NCBI RefSeq assembly: GCF_002958735.1
Contig: NZ_PPGH01000038.1
Coordinates: 1 to 64,000 of the forward strand
DNA: 64,000 bases
Direction of reading: 5' to 3'
Source: Chromatium okenii
GTDB taxonomy: Bacteria; Pseudomonadota; Gammaproteobacteria; Chromatiales; Chromatiaceae
Shown piece after piece: positions 21,899 through 34,047 of the stretch. A program made the position numbers and the translations under genes. A model generated the notes under the pieces. That model was given only the letters and a program-made list of their open reading frames with translations, had not been told where the DNA came from and ran no database searches. The stretch's first letter is position 1. The number at the start of each line of letters is the position of its first letter.

Positions 21899-22369
21899 CT
21901 AGAGCTGCTTGGCAAAAGTATCGACGAGCGACCGGTGCGCACTGACATCGATCTCTTTTTGCAGAATTTTCTCTGCCGCAGCAATGGCGAGTGCCGCCAC
22001 CCGTTCCCGCAGTTCTTCACGCGCACGATTGGTTTCCCGCTCAATTTCAGCCTGTGCTGCGGTCACTAACCGACTGCCTTCAGCGCGGGCATCATCCTTC
22101 GCTTCTTCAACGATTTCAGTTGCGCGTTTCTGCGCTTGCGTCACGATTTCAGCCGCAGTTGCCTTCGCTTCGGTTAACAATGTTTGGGCATGTTGTTCAC
22201 CGCGAGCCTTTTCTTGATGACCGCGCTCGGCAGCAGCAAGACCTTCTGCGATCTTGGTTTTCCGCTCTGCCAATGCACCGACAATGGGCGGCCAGACAAA
22301 TTTCATACAAAACCCGACGAACACCGCAAAAGCGATCATCTGGGCAAATAGCGTCAAATTGATATTCAT
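21899..22369 (-). CDS. atpF: F1Fo ATP synthase subunit b
   Basis: A membrane-anchored peripheral stalk of 156 residues. One N-terminal membrane helix ([22 protein letters not shown]) is followed by the conserved PPI motif and a long charged helix rich in A, E, K and R that forms the dimeric stalk. The length matches the gammaproteobacterial form. Confidence 0.97.
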   Translation of the reverse strand: MNINLTLFAQMIAFAVFVGFCMKFVWPPIVGALAERKTKIAEGLAAAERGHQEKARGEQHAQTLLTEAKATAAEIVTQAQKRATEIVEEAKDDARAEGSRLVTAAQAEIERETNRAREELRERVAALAIAAAEKILQKEIDVSAHRSLVDTFAKQL

Positions 22370-22451
22370 AGCGTTGCCTCGTGCCTATGTCTCGTACCGA
22401 ATCAGGGTGACTGCTGAAAAACCGCGACCCCTGGCAGCAGCGGGACGTTGA

Positions 22452-22736
<285 letters not shown>

Positions 22737-22824
22737 TTAAGGGTAAAGCGATAAACTAGAATCACTAAAATTAATTACCGTCATTCGCAAGTGTTAATAA
22801 ACATTGCGAACAACTGCCATTCAT

Positions 22825-23697
<873 letters not shown>

Positions 23698-23704
23698 TCA
23701 TCTC

Positions 23705-24079
23705 TCACATCGGGTTTCGACTGCCGAATTGGGCGGCGATCAGGGTTGGTATGATTTGGGTAGCAAAATAAGCGCCCAGCATGACTGGGATATTAAGATT
23801 ATCAAACGTCAATCGCGCCAGCGCAAACAAACTCAAAATAACGGCGATTTTAACGATTTCGCCCTGATAAAAACGCCGCATTAAACGCGGTATTTCTTGA
23901 GCACGATAATCTTGAAAAACCAGAACTGCGAGCAGAGCATTGGCAATAAAACAGGTTCCAGAGCCAACGGCGACCGCTAGCGCATGATTTGAAAATAACG
24001 CAATAACACTTATCACAAAACCAAAAATAATTTGGCTTTGAAGAAGTGATTTAGCCTGAAACACACCCGACTGTTGCAT
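23705..24079 (-). CDS. atpI: F1Fo ATP synthase subunit I
   Basis: A small hydrophobic protein of 124 residues with about four membrane segments, helping assembly of the c ring. Sequence similarity in this family is low; position as first gene of the operon supports the call. It lies 96 bases after rsmG with no parA/parB between them. Confidence 0.88.
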   Translation of the reverse strand: MQQSGVFQAKSLLQSQIIFGFVISVIALFSNHALAVAVGSGTCFIANALLAVLVFQDYRAQEIPRLMRRFYQGEIVKIAVILSLFALARLTFDNLNIPVMLGAYFATQIIPTLIAAQFGSRNPM

Positions 24080-24175
24080 GGGTTGTCAAGAATCGGACAA
24101 GCGCGATATTTACGGAATGCCCAGTATAAGGGGTTGCCGATAAAGGGTCAACGCAACTCGTGCATTTTGATTATG

Positions 24176-24841
24176 TTATGCGTCGAACGAAATTTCGATG
24201 ATATGTCGTGCCGCATCAAGAAAAGGAATTTGTAACTGATGAATGTGAAATGGCGGCCACGCCTGTCGATTGGGCAATGTGTCCATCCGCCCTTTCATCA
24301 ACAGCAATCGTCCGGCAGGAGCAAGCAGACCGCTGCGTAATACGCCAATGACCTCGGTATAGGCGACCGCTCGGCTGACAATGGTCGTAAACGGTTGCGT
24401 CGTTCGATACGTTTCAATGCGCGTTTGCACCGGCGTCACATTAGGCAGCGCCAGCTCCAGCACTGCCTGCCGCACAAACCGGATTTTTTTACTGTTGCTG
24501 TCCAGCAACACAAACTGCCGCTGCGGTTCAATGATCGCCAGCGGCAGCCCCGGCAATCCCGCACCAGTACCGAGATCAAGCACCACATCGCCGCTGAGAT
24601 ACGGCGCAATTGCCAAACTATCGAGCAGATGCCGCGCTACCATTTCCAGTGGATCGCGCACCGCAGTTAAGTTGTAAGTCTGATTCCACTGCGCCAGCAG
24701 CGCGAGAAATTGCAGCAACTGTGCGTGTTGCGCTGCCGTCAGCGTCAATCCCAATTGCGTCGCGCCAGCGGTCAAACGCTCGCTCAACTGCATTTGATCG
24801 ACTGCAACTGGCGCGATTTTCGATTTCGGTTTTAGTTTCAT
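24176..24841 (-). CDS. rsmG: 16S rRNA (guanine527-N7)-methyltransferase RsmG
   Basis: A 221-residue SAM-dependent methyltransferase of 16S rRNA. The SAM site is VVLDLGTGAGLPGLPLAI. NLTAVRDPLEMVARHLLDSL and VSRAVA are diagnostic. It starts four bases after the mnmG stop, so the two are one operon, the classical gidA-gidB pair. Confidence 0.96.
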   Translation of the reverse strand: MKLKPKSKIAPVAVDQMQLSERLTAGATQLGLTLTAAQHAQLLQFLALLAQWNQTYNLTAVRDPLEMVARHLLDSLAIAPYLSGDVVLDLGTGAGLPGLPLAIIEPQRQFVLLDSNSKKIRFVRQAVLELALPNVTPVQTRIETYRTTQPFTTIVSRAVAYTEVIGVLRSGLLAPAGRLLLMKGRMDTLPNRQAWPPFHIHQLQIPFLDAARHIIEISFDA

Positions 24842-24845
24842 CAGC

Positions 24846-26741
24846 TTATCGGCTTTCTGCGTGACGTTTGAGATGAATCAATAGCAACGACACTGCCGCT
24901 GGCGTGACGCCCGGAATTCGCGCTGCCTGTCCCACCGTCACCGGACGCACCCGCTTAAATTTTTCGCACACTTCCTTAGATAGTCCGCGCACCCGGTCAA
25001 AATCGAAATCAGCCGGCAGTGTTTTGGTTTCCTGTTCGCGCTGGCGCTCAATTTCGGAACGTTGGCGCGTGATGTAGCCGTCATAACGCGCTTGAATTTC
25101 CAACTGTTCACTCACCGCTGCCGCCACCGGCTCTGGCGATTCACCGGTCAATTGCACCACGCCCGCATAACCGACATTGGGACGCGCCAGCAGTTCTGAC
25201 GCTCGCGCTTCCCGACGCAACGGTTCGCCCAGTACCTGCGTTGCCAGCGTTTGATCGACCATTTCAGGGCGAATCCACAATTCGCGCAATCGCTGGCGTT
25301 CGCGCTCAATCGCCTCGCGTTTAGCGGCAAAATGTCGCCATTGCGCCTCGCCGACCAAACCCAATTGCCGCCCGATTTCCGTCAACCGCAAATCGGCGTT
25401 GTCTTCGCGCAGCGTTAACCGATATTCGGCGCGACTGGTGAACATGCGATATGGCTCGTTCGTTCCGCGAGTGACCAAATCATCCACCATCACGCCCAAA
25501 TAGGATTCATCGCGGCGCGGCAGCCACGGCTCGCGCTCCTGAATCTGCAATGCGGCATTCAATCCGGCGAGCAAACCCTGCGCCGCAGCTTCTTCATAAC
25601 CCGTTGTGCCGTTAATTTGCCCAGCAAAAAATAAGCCGTGCAAATGGCGGGTTTCCAATGTCGGAGCCAAATCACGCGGATCAAAAAAGTCGTATTCAAT
25701 CGCATAACCCGGGCGCATTAAATGCGCGTGTTCCAAGCCAGCAATTGATCGCACCAATGCTTCTTGAATGTCATACGGTAAACTGGTGGAAATTCCGTTT
25801 GGATACACTTCGTGCGTATTTAATCCTTCTGGCTCAATAAACACTTGATGCGAATTCTTATCCGCAAACCGCACAATTTTATCTTCAATTGACGGACAAT
25901 AACGCGGCCCAACGCCTTCAATTACGCCAGTAAATAATGGCGAACGTGATAATCCAGAACGAATAATTTCGTGAGTGCGTTCATTGGTTTGCGTGAGATG
26001 ACAACTGATTTGACGCGGATGATCGGCGGCGCTGCCGAGATAAGAAAATACCGGCACGGGTTCATCACCGCGCTGTTCGGCGAGCTGGCGATAATCAATA
26101 GTGCGGGCATCGAGACGCGGCGGCGTTCCAGTTTTCAGTCGTTCCACCGCAAACGGCAGTTCGCGCAGTCGCCGCGCCAGCGCATTGGATGGCGGATCAC
26201 CAGCGCGACCGCCTTCATAATTCGCCAGCCCAACGTGAATGCGTCCACCGAGAAAAGTGCCGACGGTGAGAATGACGGCACGAGCAGCAAAACGCAGTCC
26301 CATTTGGGTTTGCACGCCAATCACGCGATCTTGTTCGACAATGAGATCATCAACAGTTTGCTGAAACAGCGATAAATTCGGCTGATTTTCCAACGCGCTA
26401 CGCACGGCAGCGCGATAAAGTACACGATCCGCCTGAGCGCGAGTGGCGCGAACTGCCGGTCCCTTGCTGGCATTCAAAATGCGAAACTGAATCCCCGCGC
26501 AGTCGGTTGCTCGCGCCATGAGTCCGCCAAGCGCGTCGATTTCCTTGACCAGATGACCCTTGCCAATGCCGCCAATCGCCGGGTTGCAGCTCATTTGACC
26601 GAGGGTTTCCATTTTTTGCGTGACCAGAAGTGTTCGCGCACCGCAGCGAGCCGCAGCCAGCGCCGCTTCTGTCCCAGCATGACCGCCGCCAACGACGATG
26701 ACATCGTATTGATCGCTTGCCAACTTAACTTCCTGTTCCAT
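24846..26741 (-). CDS. mnmG: tRNA uridine-5-carboxymethylaminomethyl synthesis enzyme MnmG
   Basis: A 631-residue FAD protein which with MnmE modifies the wobble uridine of several tRNAs. The FAD site ([19 protein letters not shown]), [33 protein letters not shown] and [22 protein letters not shown] are intact. The C-terminal helical domain is complete. It is divergent from the chemoreceptor gene across a 546-base gap. Confidence 0.98.
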   Translation of the reverse strand: MEQEVKLASDQYDVIVVGGGHAGTEAALAAARCGARTLLVTQKMETLGQMSCNPAIGGIGKGHLVKEIDALGGLMARATDCAGIQFRILNASKGPAVRATRAQADRVLYRAAVRSALENQPNLSLFQQTVDDLIVEQDRVIGVQTQMGLRFAARAVILTVGTFLGGRIHVGLANYEGGRAGDPPSNALARRLRELPFAVERLKTGTPPRLDARTIDYRQLAEQRGDEPVPVFSYLGSAADHPRQISCHLTQTNERTHEIIRSGLSRSPLFTGVIEGVGPRYCPSIEDKIVRFADKNSHQVFIEPEGLNTHEVYPNGISTSLPYDIQEALVRSIAGLEHAHLMRPGYAIEYDFFDPRDLAPTLETRHLHGLFFAGQINGTTGYEEAAAQGLLAGLNAALQIQEREPWLPRRDESYLGVMVDDLVTRGTNEPYRMFTSRAEYRLTLREDNADLRLTEIGRQLGLVGEAQWRHFAAKREAIERERQRLRELWIRPEMVDQTLATQVLGEPLRREARASELLARPNVGYAGVVQLTGESPEPVAAAVSEQLEIQARYDGYITRQRSEIERQREQETKTLPADFDFDRVRGLSKEVCEKFKRVRPVTVGQAARIPGVTPAAVSLLLIHLKRHAESR

Positions 26742-27287
26742 AAATCCTAATCAAACTTGACTAGGTGAATTAATCTGCACTTGGTTGGCGTGATGGATCG
26801 TCCCACACAAGCCCCTTAACGCTCAGTTACACCGTAGAATGTGCATGTAGCAACCGTTTGACTTCCTAATACGGCGTAAACCATTTGATTTTAGAAACTG
26901 CATTTTTGCAATGCGCTTTGCAAACTCGCCGATGTTACATTAATTTCTCATATCGAGGGATTATAAATAAGTGTACTTAAAAACAAAATATCAGTTGCTA
27001 GACTCTCCTATTTCATAGAGTTCAAAAATCATGAGTCGGCACTAAATAAAAACTCGCTCATTATTCACTCGGTGCGCGGGTTTTTTGTTTCAATAGCATC
27101 AGCAATTCATTTTGCTTATAACTTTGTGCCTGATGGTTTCCGGTTTTATTTATCAACAGCAACGTATGGCTGGCTGTTAATTAACGCAGATGCTGCAAAT
27201 CACCAGCAGTAACCGCGTTGCCTTGTCGCTATTCTGTGCAAGGCGTAGCATCATCGCCCACAATAAATACCCAATGCGGGAGCACCG
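26742..27287. other. intergenic region between mnmG and the chemosensory cluster
   Basis: A 546-base AT-rich region without a gene. It must hold divergent promoters for mnmG (minus) and the chemoreceptor (plus). It contains a small hairpin at 27001-27023 (GACTCT/AGAGTT) and a terminator-like hairpin at 27051-27086. One DnaA-box-like sequence (TTATCAACA) occurs near 27155, too little to call an origin. Confidence 0.6.
27051..27086 (+). terminator. orphan intrinsic terminator, possible small-RNA 3' end
   Basis: AACTCGC pairs with GCGGGTT (one G-T pair), followed by TTTTTT. No plus-strand gene precedes it, so it may end a short untranslated RNA starting near 26970. It also lies about 200 bases before the chemoreceptor start and could act in its leader. 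Confidence 0.55.
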
Positions 27288-28496
27288 ATGGCGCAAAATT
27301 CGCAATTTAATCAAAGCAAAGATGCTCCACCTCGTCCGTGGAAAACCTTGTTATTGGGCATCGTAGCCGCGGTTGCTTTAATTGCCATGACGCCGGCGTC
27401 ATGGCTGGCATGGGCGCTGGCATTGTTGCTGATTGCGGCAGCGATGCTGATCGAATATCTACAATGGCGCACGCTGAAGACGCTGCTCACGCAGACATCC
27501 CAAGAGATTGCGCACAACATTGCGGACAAATCGCAGCAATTGGATGTGTGGACGCGAGCGTTTGAACGGCTCGGTATCGAACTGTTTCCGATTTTTACGC
27601 GCCATATTGAACATTCGCGTCAGCTCGCAGAAACCAGCGTGATTCATTTGTCGCAAACTTTCAGTGGTTTGGTGATGGATTTAGAACGGGTGATTTCTGC
27701 ATCACAGAGCGGCGGTAGTCAGGATCAACTCATCGTTGGTCAGTTTCAACAAAGCCAAATCGCGCTCACCGAAGTCATCAGCGATTTTGAAAACATTCTC
27801 CACCGCGAAGTTGAAATGTCTAATCAAGTTAAACGATTGGCGGGATTTGGTGCGGAGATGCAGCAGATGGCGCAAGGTGTGCGGGCAGTTGCCGAGCAGA
27901 TCAATTTGCTGGCACTCAACGCAGCAATTGAGGCAGCACGCGCTGGTGAACAGGGACGCGGTTTCGCAGTAGTCGCGGATGAAGTGCGTAAATTGGCTGG
28001 CACTTCGGCGGAAACTGGAGCGCAGATCAGTCATAAAGTGGAAGAGCTGGCGCGAGCCTTGACACAAACACAGACACTTGTGCAAACCTCGATGCAGAGT
28101 GCTGACGGATTAGTGAAAGCCTCGGAACAAAAAGTCGGCACGGTGCTGGCGCGGTTGCAGGAAACTACGGAAACCATTAACGCCGATGCCGGACAATTGC
28201 GGCAATTAAGTGCCACGATCCGCGAGCAAATCAGCGCCGCTTTGGTTGATCTGCAATTTCAAGATCGCACCAGTCAGATTTTGGTGCATGTCTGCGAAGG
28301 TCTGGATCATTTGAGCGAACGCTTAAAACTGTGCGCCAAGCATGATTTGACACAGCAACAACAAGATATTCTGGAGATCGACGGACTATTGGCGCAAATG
28401 CTGGCTTCTTACAGCACACTGGAAGAGCGCAATTTGCACCATGGCGGCGGAACTACTGCATCATCAGCGGCAAGTTCTGAATTAACTTTCTTCTAA
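27288..28496 (+). CDS. methyl-accepting chemotaxis-type receptor without a periplasmic domain
   Basis: A 402-residue chemoreceptor. Residues about 18-58 form two adjacent membrane helices with almost no periplasmic loop. The cytoplasmic signalling domain follows, with the hairpin tip [18 protein letters not shown] and [15 protein letters not shown] near residues 205-240. The absence of an external sensor suggests sensing of an internal or membrane-related cue. The C terminus (SSELTFF) has no clear CheR-docking pentapeptide. It opens the chemosensory gene run, with a CheY-like gene 23 bases on. Confidence 0.88.
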   Translation: MAQNSQFNQSKDAPPRPWKTLLLGIVAAVALIAMTPASWLAWALALLLIAAAMLIEYLQWRTLKTLLTQTSQEIAHNIADKSQQLDVWTRAFERLGIELFPIFTRHIEHSRQLAETSVIHLSQTFSGLVMDLERVISASQSGGSQDQLIVGQFQQSQIALTEVISDFENILHREVEMSNQVKRLAGFGAEMQQMAQGVRAVAEQINLLALNAAIEAARAGEQGRGFAVVADEVRKLAGTSAETGAQISHKVEELARALTQTQTLVQTSMQSADGLVKASEQKVGTVLARLQETTETINADAGQLRQLSATIREQISAALVDLQFQDRTSQILVHVCEGLDHLSERLKLCAKHDLTQQQQDILEIDGLLAQMLASYSTLEERNLHHGGGTTASSAASSELTFF

Positions 28497-28518
28497 TCGC
28501 AAATGGGGTTCATTCAAA

Positions 28519-28887
28519 ATGGCAAAAACCATCATGGTCGTTGACGATTCAGCATCGCTGCGCAATGTAGTCGGCATTGCATTAAAAGGTGCGGGTTATG
28601 ACGTGATTGAAGCCTCCGATGGACGTGATGCGCTGGCGAAGCTCAATGGACAAAAAGTGCATTTAATTGTGAGTGACGTCAATATGCCTAACATGGACGG
28701 AATTACGCTGGTGCGGGAATTAAAACAACTTCCAAATTATAAATTCACGCCGATTATGATGCTCACTACGGAAAGCCAGCCGGAAAAGAAACAAGCAGCG
28801 CGAGATGCTGGCGCAAAAGCATGGTTGCTTAAACCTTTTCAACCGCCGATGTTGCTTGATGCAGTGGCAAAATTAGTATTGCCTTAA
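28519..28887 (+). CDS. CheY-like response regulator
   Basis: A single receiver domain of 122 residues. The acid pocket is DD at 9-10, the phosphoacceptor is D53 (VSDVNMPNMDG), and the conserved T (LTTES) and K (LLKPF) follow. There is no output domain, so it acts by binding a partner, as CheY does. It may be phosphorylated by either CheA. Confidence 0.92.
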   Translation: MAKTIMVVDDSASLRNVVGIALKGAGYDVIEASDGRDALAKLNGQKVHLIVSDVNMPNMDGITLVRELKQLPNYKFTPIMMLTTESQPEKKQAARDAGAKAWLLKPFQPPMLLDAVAKLVLP

Positions 28888-28917
28888 ACATTAACGATCA
28901 AGCAGCGAGGTGCATAG

Positions 28918-29235
28918 ATGAATACTGATACTGAGGATACGGCGCTGGTGTTGGAGGGCGAACTGACGATTTATACCGCCACTGCCACATTTGTCACTCT
29001 GCGCGATTATTTATCTGGTCGGAATCTGTGCGCATTGGATTTATCAGCAGTCACTGAAATTGATAGCGCTGGGCTGCAACTGCTGTTATGGGCGCGACGG
29101 GTCGCAGCAGAACAGCGTATACGCTTTCAATTCGTTGGCATCAGTCAAGCGGTAATTAACGTGATTGATTTATTGCACCTTGAACCGCTATTTGGTGGCT
29201 ATCCGCTGGATACAAAAACGGAAAATCCGACATGA
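28918..29235 (+). CDS. STAS-domain protein (anti-sigma-factor-antagonist type)
   Basis: A 105-residue STAS domain with the conserved serine in EIDSAGLQLLLWARR, usually the phosphorylation site in this family. STAS proteins in chemosensory clusters often act as small switch partners. Its stop overlaps the cheA start (ATGA at 29232), so the two are translationally coupled and likely work together. Confidence 0.85.
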   Translation: MNTDTEDTALVLEGELTIYTATATFVTLRDYLSGRNLCALDLSAVTEIDSAGLQLLLWARRVAAEQRIRFQFVGISQAVINVIDLLHLEPLFGGYPLDTKTENPT

Positions 29236-31424
29236 ATCTCGATAGCGCCCGGCAAGCCTTTATCGAAGAAGTAGCCGAATTACTCCAATTGATGGAGGAT
29301 GCGCTGCTAGCATTAGAAGAAAACCCTGAAGACCCCGAATCACTCAATGAAGTGTTTCGCGCCATGCACACGATTAAAGGCACGGGCGGAGTATTCGGCT
29401 ATACACCCATCGTCGATTTCACGCACACTGTAGAAACGTTAATGGACGCAGTGCGCAGCGGGCGTATGGCATTATCTAAACCATTAATTGAAACGCTATT
29501 TGAATGCCGCGATCACACTTCGGCGTTAATTGATTTCATTGCCGCAGATAAGACCGGCACTGCGCCACTTGATCCTGAATTGCAACGTGCTGGCGATGCG
29601 TTGTTAGCGCGGCTCGGTCATACGCCAGTTGCTTCGCCATTGCCGATTGCAGCACTGCATTTTGATACGCCTAAATACCTGCCAGAAGCAAATGAACTGT
29701 GGATGATTAGTCTGGAGTTTAAGCGCGATGCGTTACGTAATGGCATGGACCCACTATCTTTTTTGCGTTATCTCAGTTCACTCGGCGATTTAGTGCATGT
29801 CGCGACCTTATTTCCAATTGCGTCTACTGCCAGCGAGCATTTCGATCCAGAAAGCTGTTATCTCAGTTTTGGTATTGCTTTTCGCAGCGATGCCGATAAA
29901 CGGACAATTGCCGGCGTATTTGAATTTGCGGATGAAGATTGCGAGATTCGTATTCTTGAACCCGATTCAGCACAAAATCGCTACATTGAATTACTCGAAA
30001 GCATTCCGCATGAACAGGTTGATTGCATGGGCGATTTGCTGGTCAGTATCGGTGCATTAACACCTTACGAATTGGCGCGAGCATTGAAAACGCAGGAGAC
30101 TGCGCCGCAAACCATTGATTCTGATGGCTCAACATCGAAACGGCGTTTAGGCGAAATTCTGGTTGAACAGGGTTCAATTAAACCGGGCGTGGTCGAACAT
30201 GCGGTAAAAACACAGGAAACCATCCGCGCAAAACGTCAGGAAGAAAATCGCGTCATTCGCGTTGACGCGCAGCGCCTCGGTCATCTCATTGATTTAGTGG
30301 GCGAATTGGTAACGAGCAGCGCCGCCATTCGTGTGATGGTTAAACGCGCTGGCATTGATAACATGACCGAAGTCGTTGATGGCGTTGATTATTTAGTATC
30401 GGAAATCCGCGATAACGCGCTGCAATTGCGTATGGTGGCCATTGGCGAAAGTTTGTCGCGTTTTCGGCGCGTGGTGCGCGATGTTAGTCAAGAACTCAGC
30501 AAATCAATTGAATTGGTGATTACTGGCGGCGAAACTGAATTAGATAAAACTGTCGTAGAAAAAATCACCGATCCATTGACGCATTTAATTCGCAATGCGG
30601 TTGATCATGGAATTGAACTACCCGCAGTGCGACAGGCAGCTGGGAAATCAACTACCGGCACAATTCATCTTAATGCCTATCACGATTCCGGGCATATCGT
30701 GATTGAAATTAATGATGACGGCGCAGGATTAGATACGGCGCGTATTCGCGCAAAAGCGGAAGCGAAAGGATTAGTTAAACCCGAAGATGTATTAACGCAT
30801 GATGAAACGCTGCGGCTGATTTTTGCACCGGGTTTATCAACAAAAGATCAGGCGACTAATTTATCCGGGCGCGGCGTGGGCATGGATGTCGTGCGACGCA
30901 ACATTGAAGCCTTGCGCGGCACAGTGGAATTGGAAAGCCAGCTTGGTCTTGGTACTAAAATCACTATTATTTTGCCGCTCACGCTGGCGATTATTGAGGG
31001 CTTTTTAGTCGGTGCTGGGCGCGATCAATACGTGATTCCATTATCGCAAGTCGCCGAATGTGTCGAAATGAATGTGATTGAAACGCGCCAACATCGCGGC
31101 GAGCATTACATCAATTTACGCGGTGAAGTATTGCCGTTCATTCGCTTGACTGATTTATTTGAAAATGCCGAGGAAAACCGTGTTGCTAGCCAACGTGAAA
31201 GTCTAGTTGTAGTGCGCTTTGGTCATCATAAAATGGGTTTAGTAGTCGATACGCTGCTTGGCGAATTGCAAACCGTCATTAAACCCCTCGGCAAACTATT
31301 TGAACGCTTGCGCGGCGTGGCGGGCGCAACTATTCTCGGTACTGGTGACATTGCTTTAATTCTTGATGTAGCAGAATTAGCAGCAATTGGTCATGTCACT
31401 CGCCACATCACTTCAAAACACTAA
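29232..31424 (+). CDS. cheA: chemotaxis histidine kinase CheA with paired MshEN-like repeats
   Basis: A 730-residue kinase. The Hpt domain has the phosphorylated H46 (AMHTIKGTGG). Residues about 140-250 form a region resembling a CheY-binding domain. Residues about 260-325 carry two repeats, GDLLVSIGALTPYELARAL and RLGEILVEQGSIKPGVVEHA, similar to MshEN/GspE N-terminal motifs. Then come the dimerisation helices, the HATPase domain (HLIRNAVDHGIE, DDGAGLD, GRGVGMDVV) and a CheW-like C terminus (FLVGAGRDQYVIPLSQV). It is coupled to the STAS gene and followed by a chemoreceptor gene. From the repeats onward it is nearly identical in DNA sequence to the second cheA at 36-38 kb. Confidence 0.94.
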   Translation: MNLDSARQAFIEEVAELLQLMEDALLALEENPEDPESLNEVFRAMHTIKGTGGVFGYTPIVDFTHTVETLMDAVRSGRMALSKPLIETLFECRDHTSALIDFIAADKTGTAPLDPELQRAGDALLARLGHTPVASPLPIAALHFDTPKYLPEANELWMISLEFKRDALRNGMDPLSFLRYLSSLGDLVHVATLFPIASTASEHFDPESCYLSFGIAFRSDADKRTIAGVFEFADEDCEIRILEPDSAQNRYIELLESIPHEQVDCMGDLLVSIGALTPYELARALKTQETAPQTIDSDGSTSKRRLGEILVEQGSIKPGVVEHAVKTQETIRAKRQEENRVIRVDAQRLGHLIDLVGELVTSSAAIRVMVKRAGIDNMTEVVDGVDYLVSEIRDNALQLRMVAIGESLSRFRRVVRDVSQELSKSIELVITGGETELDKTVVEKITDPLTHLIRNAVDHGIELPAVRQAAGKSTTGTIHLNAYHDSGHIVIEINDDGAGLDTARIRAKAEAKGLVKPEDVLTHDETLRLIFAPGLSTKDQATNLSGRGVGMDVVRRNIEALRGTVELESQLGLGTKITIILPLTLAIIEGFLVGAGRDQYVIPLSQVAECVEMNVIETRQHRGEHYINLRGEVLPFIRLTDLFENAEENRVASQRESLVVVRFGHHKMGLVVDTLLGELQTVIKPLGKLFERLRGVAGATILGTGDIALILDVAELAAIGHVTRHITSKH

Positions 31425-31449
31425 GTTTTTTTAACTCAAGGAGCATCCA

Positions 31450-33420
31450 ATGTTTCACTCAATGACAATGGCTAAGAAACTGAGTCTTGGTTTCGGTGTC
31501 GTATTGGTTTTGTTAATCGTGGTCAGTATTCTAGCTTTTACCGCCATTGATAGTGCCTCTGTAGGTTTTTCGTCCTATCGTGAAAAAGCAGTTCGTGCCA
31601 ATCGCATGGGCGAAATGCAAGCGAGTATGTTGATGGGGCGAATGCAAGTTAAAAACTATCTTAAAACCCATAGCGATAAAGATGAAAAGGAATTTCAGAA
31701 ATATCTGCAAGCAGCCGATAATCTTTTAAAAGAAATAACTGTTCTCATTAAAAATCCAGAACGCTTGAGTAAACTTAATACCTCAGGCGCGAATATAGAT
31801 ACCTATGCCAAGGCATTTGAGACCGTTGTTGCACATACCCGCGAGACAGATCGTTTGGATAACGAAGTATTGGGTAATGTTGGAAGAGAAATTGAGCAGC
31901 GATTGAGCAAAATCATGGATGAAGCTAATCAACAGGAAACGACAGCAATAGCGGGAAAAACACTGCGGAGTTTGTTATTAGCGCGGATTTATGTGCGGCG
32001 TTTTATTAGTGACAATGAACAAAAAGATGTGGATCGCGTTAATCAAGAATGGGCGGAATTTAGTAAATCGCTAACTGCCTTAGGAGTAATCACACAAGAT
32101 GCGCAGCGCCGTTCGATGCTGGATGAAGTGATGCGTTATAAAAATGATTACAAAACCGCTTTTGATCGTATGGCGCAATTAACTTTTGAACGCAATCGAA
32201 TTGTGACTGAAACGCTTGATGTACTCGGTCCAAAATTTGCGACGGATATTGATGAGATTAAACTCTCCTATAAAGCAGAACAGGATGTGATTGGGCCGGA
32301 AGTGCAGGCATCTAATGATCGCGCCATTATGACTATTTCAGTGCTGTCAGGAATTGCCTTATTGCTTGGAATTGGTATTGCATGGCTGATTATTCGTGCC
32401 GTCATGGGACAATTGGGTAAAGACCCCGCAATTATTGCTGAAGTGACGCGCAAAGTCGCAGTTGGTGATCTCGCAATTGAATTCGATCAAAACAATTTAC
32501 GCGGCGTTTATAAAGACATGTTTAGTATGGTGGAGCGGTTGCGCCAAATTGTCGGCGAAGTGCGTGTTGGTGCTGACAATCTGTCATCGGCTTCTAGCGA
32601 GGTCAGCGCCACTGCGCAGGCACTCAGTCAGGGCGCGACCCAGCAGGCTGCCAGCGTTGAAGAAACCACTGCCAGCATCGAGCAGCTCAACGCTTCAGTG
32701 CAGCAAAATACTGAAAATGCTCGCATTACCAACGGGATTGCGAAGAGTTCGGCGGAGGAAGCGCGGCGCGGTGGCGAGGCGGTTAAACGCACGGTGAGCG
32801 CAATGAAAGAAATCGCCAGTAAAATCGGGTTGATTGAAGATATTGCGTATAAAACCAATCTGTTGGCGCTCAATGCTGCAATTGAAGCGGCACGCGCTGG
32901 TGAGCACGGCAAAGGTTTTACCGTGGTTGCCGCCGAGGTGCGCAAGTTGGCAGAAAATAGCGGCGTAACTGCTCAGGAAATCAATCAGTTAGCGACTAAT
33001 AGCGTTTCCATTGCGGAAGAAGCTGGCAAATTATTGGAGCAAATGGTTCCCAATATCGTTAAAACCGCTGATTTAGTTGAAGAAATCACCGCTGCTTCTG
33101 GCGAACAAGCCACGGGAATCAGTCAAATTAACGAAGCTATGAGCCAGCTCGATAAAGCGACCCAACAAAATGCGTCATCATCGGAAGAACTCGCAGCAAC
33201 TGCTGAAGAACTCAACGGACAAGCCAGCCAACTGCAAGAAACCATGTCGTTTTTTCGCACTGGCGGCGCATCAAGCGGGCGAGTAAAATCGCGTCAAACA
33301 TCCACCTATCAAACCTCCCGTATTGCACCAACTCGCCGTACCAGTCATGTAAATGATGATTTTGCTGAATCATCAATTGATTCGACAGACTTTACGCATA
33401 AGGATTTCGAGCGGTTTTAA
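31450..33420 (+). CDS. methyl-accepting chemotaxis protein with large periplasmic helical sensor
   Basis: A 656-residue receptor with GGAG six bases before the ATG. Membrane helix 1 spans about residues 12-34. A long helical periplasmic domain (about 35-290, helical-bundle type) follows, then membrane helix 2 (about 293-315), a HAMP-like linker and the signalling domain with tip [19 protein letters not shown] near residues 470-490. The protein ends KDFERF; DFERF matches the aromatic-x-x-aromatic pattern of CheR/CheB-docking pentapeptides. This receptor is therefore the likely substrate of the CheR, CheB and CheD encoded downstream. The ligand is unknown. Confidence 0.93.
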   Translation: MFHSMTMAKKLSLGFGVVLVLLIVVSILAFTAIDSASVGFSSYREKAVRANRMGEMQASMLMGRMQVKNYLKTHSDKDEKEFQKYLQAADNLLKEITVLIKNPERLSKLNTSGANIDTYAKAFETVVAHTRETDRLDNEVLGNVGREIEQRLSKIMDEANQQETTAIAGKTLRSLLLARIYVRRFISDNEQKDVDRVNQEWAEFSKSLTALGVITQDAQRRSMLDEVMRYKNDYKTAFDRMAQLTFERNRIVTETLDVLGPKFATDIDEIKLSYKAEQDVIGPEVQASNDRAIMTISVLSGIALLLGIGIAWLIIRAVMGQLGKDPAIIAEVTRKVAVGDLAIEFDQNNLRGVYKDMFSMVERLRQIVGEVRVGADNLSSASSEVSATAQALSQGATQQAASVEETTASIEQLNASVQQNTENARITNGIAKSSAEEARRGGEAVKRTVSAMKEIASKIGLIEDIAYKTNLLALNAAIEAARAGEHGKGFTVVAAEVRKLAENSGVTAQEINQLATNSVSIAEEAGKLLEQMVPNIVKTADLVEEITAASGEQATGISQINEAMSQLDKATQQNASSSEELAATAEELNGQASQLQETMSFFRTGGASSGRVKSRQTSTYQTSRIAPTRRTSHVNDDFAESSIDSTDFTHKDFERF

Positions 33421-33432
33421 GGAGTTGAATAT

Positions 33433-33990
33433 ATGAAACAACTCGTCACGAGCACACAAAATTTACCCGCAATTCATCGCGAAGTGAGCGATGAAATTAC
33501 GCAATATCTGACTTTTTCGGTTGCTGATGAGCGTTTAGCAATGTCAATTAACGCCGTGAAAGAAATCATTGAAACTCCGCAAGTCACACGGGTTCCAATG
33601 ACTCCAGATTATATTCGCGGAGTGATTAATTTGCGTGGCAATGTGGTTCCGGTTATTGATTTGGGTGCACGCTTAGGGCGCGGACCATTGATGTTAACGA
33701 AACGCAGTTGCATTGTATTGGTTGAAGTGCAAGTTGCTAATGACAGCCATGTCTTGGGAATGTTGGTGGATGAAGTCAAAAACATCCTTGATATTCCACC
33801 AGAAGATGTAAAACTGCCGCCGGAATTTGGTTCTGAAATTCGCACTGATTTTATTGAAGCAATGGGACGTGTCGATGACGTTTTCGTCATTATTCTTAGC
33901 GTCGATCATGTGTTATCAGTGCAGGAACTCGCCGCATTACGTCACTTCACTGAAGATACTTTACCGAGTGGTGGTGAATTAGATACTTAA
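33433..33990 (+). CDS. cheW: chemotaxis coupling protein CheW
   Basis: A 185-residue CheW with the core YLTFSVADERLAMSINAVKEII, TPDYIRGVINLRGNVVPVIDLGARLG and GMLVDEVKNIL. It links receptors to CheA. It follows the chemoreceptor by 12 bases and its AGGAG-type site lies at the end of that gene. Confidence 0.94.
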   Translation: MKQLVTSTQNLPAIHREVSDEITQYLTFSVADERLAMSINAVKEIIETPQVTRVPMTPDYIRGVINLRGNVVPVIDLGARLGRGPLMLTKRSCIVLVEVQVANDSHVLGMLVDEVKNILDIPPEDVKLPPEFGSEIRTDFIEAMGRVDDVFVIILSVDHVLSVQELAALRHFTEDTLPSGGELDT

Positions 33991-34047
33991 TGCACCATGC
34001 TATAAATACCAACACATTTTTTAATTCTACGCAGACTTAAATTATCC

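Noticed and set aside
24080..24175. Lost parA/parB between rsmG and atpI
   Set aside because: No remnant is visible, and many gammaproteobacteria have atpI directly after rsmG.
26742..27287. Chromosome origin beside mnmG
   Set aside because: Only one DnaA-box-like sequence (TTATCAACA) and no cluster of boxes or AT-rich 13-mers; dnaA, dnaN and parAB are absent.
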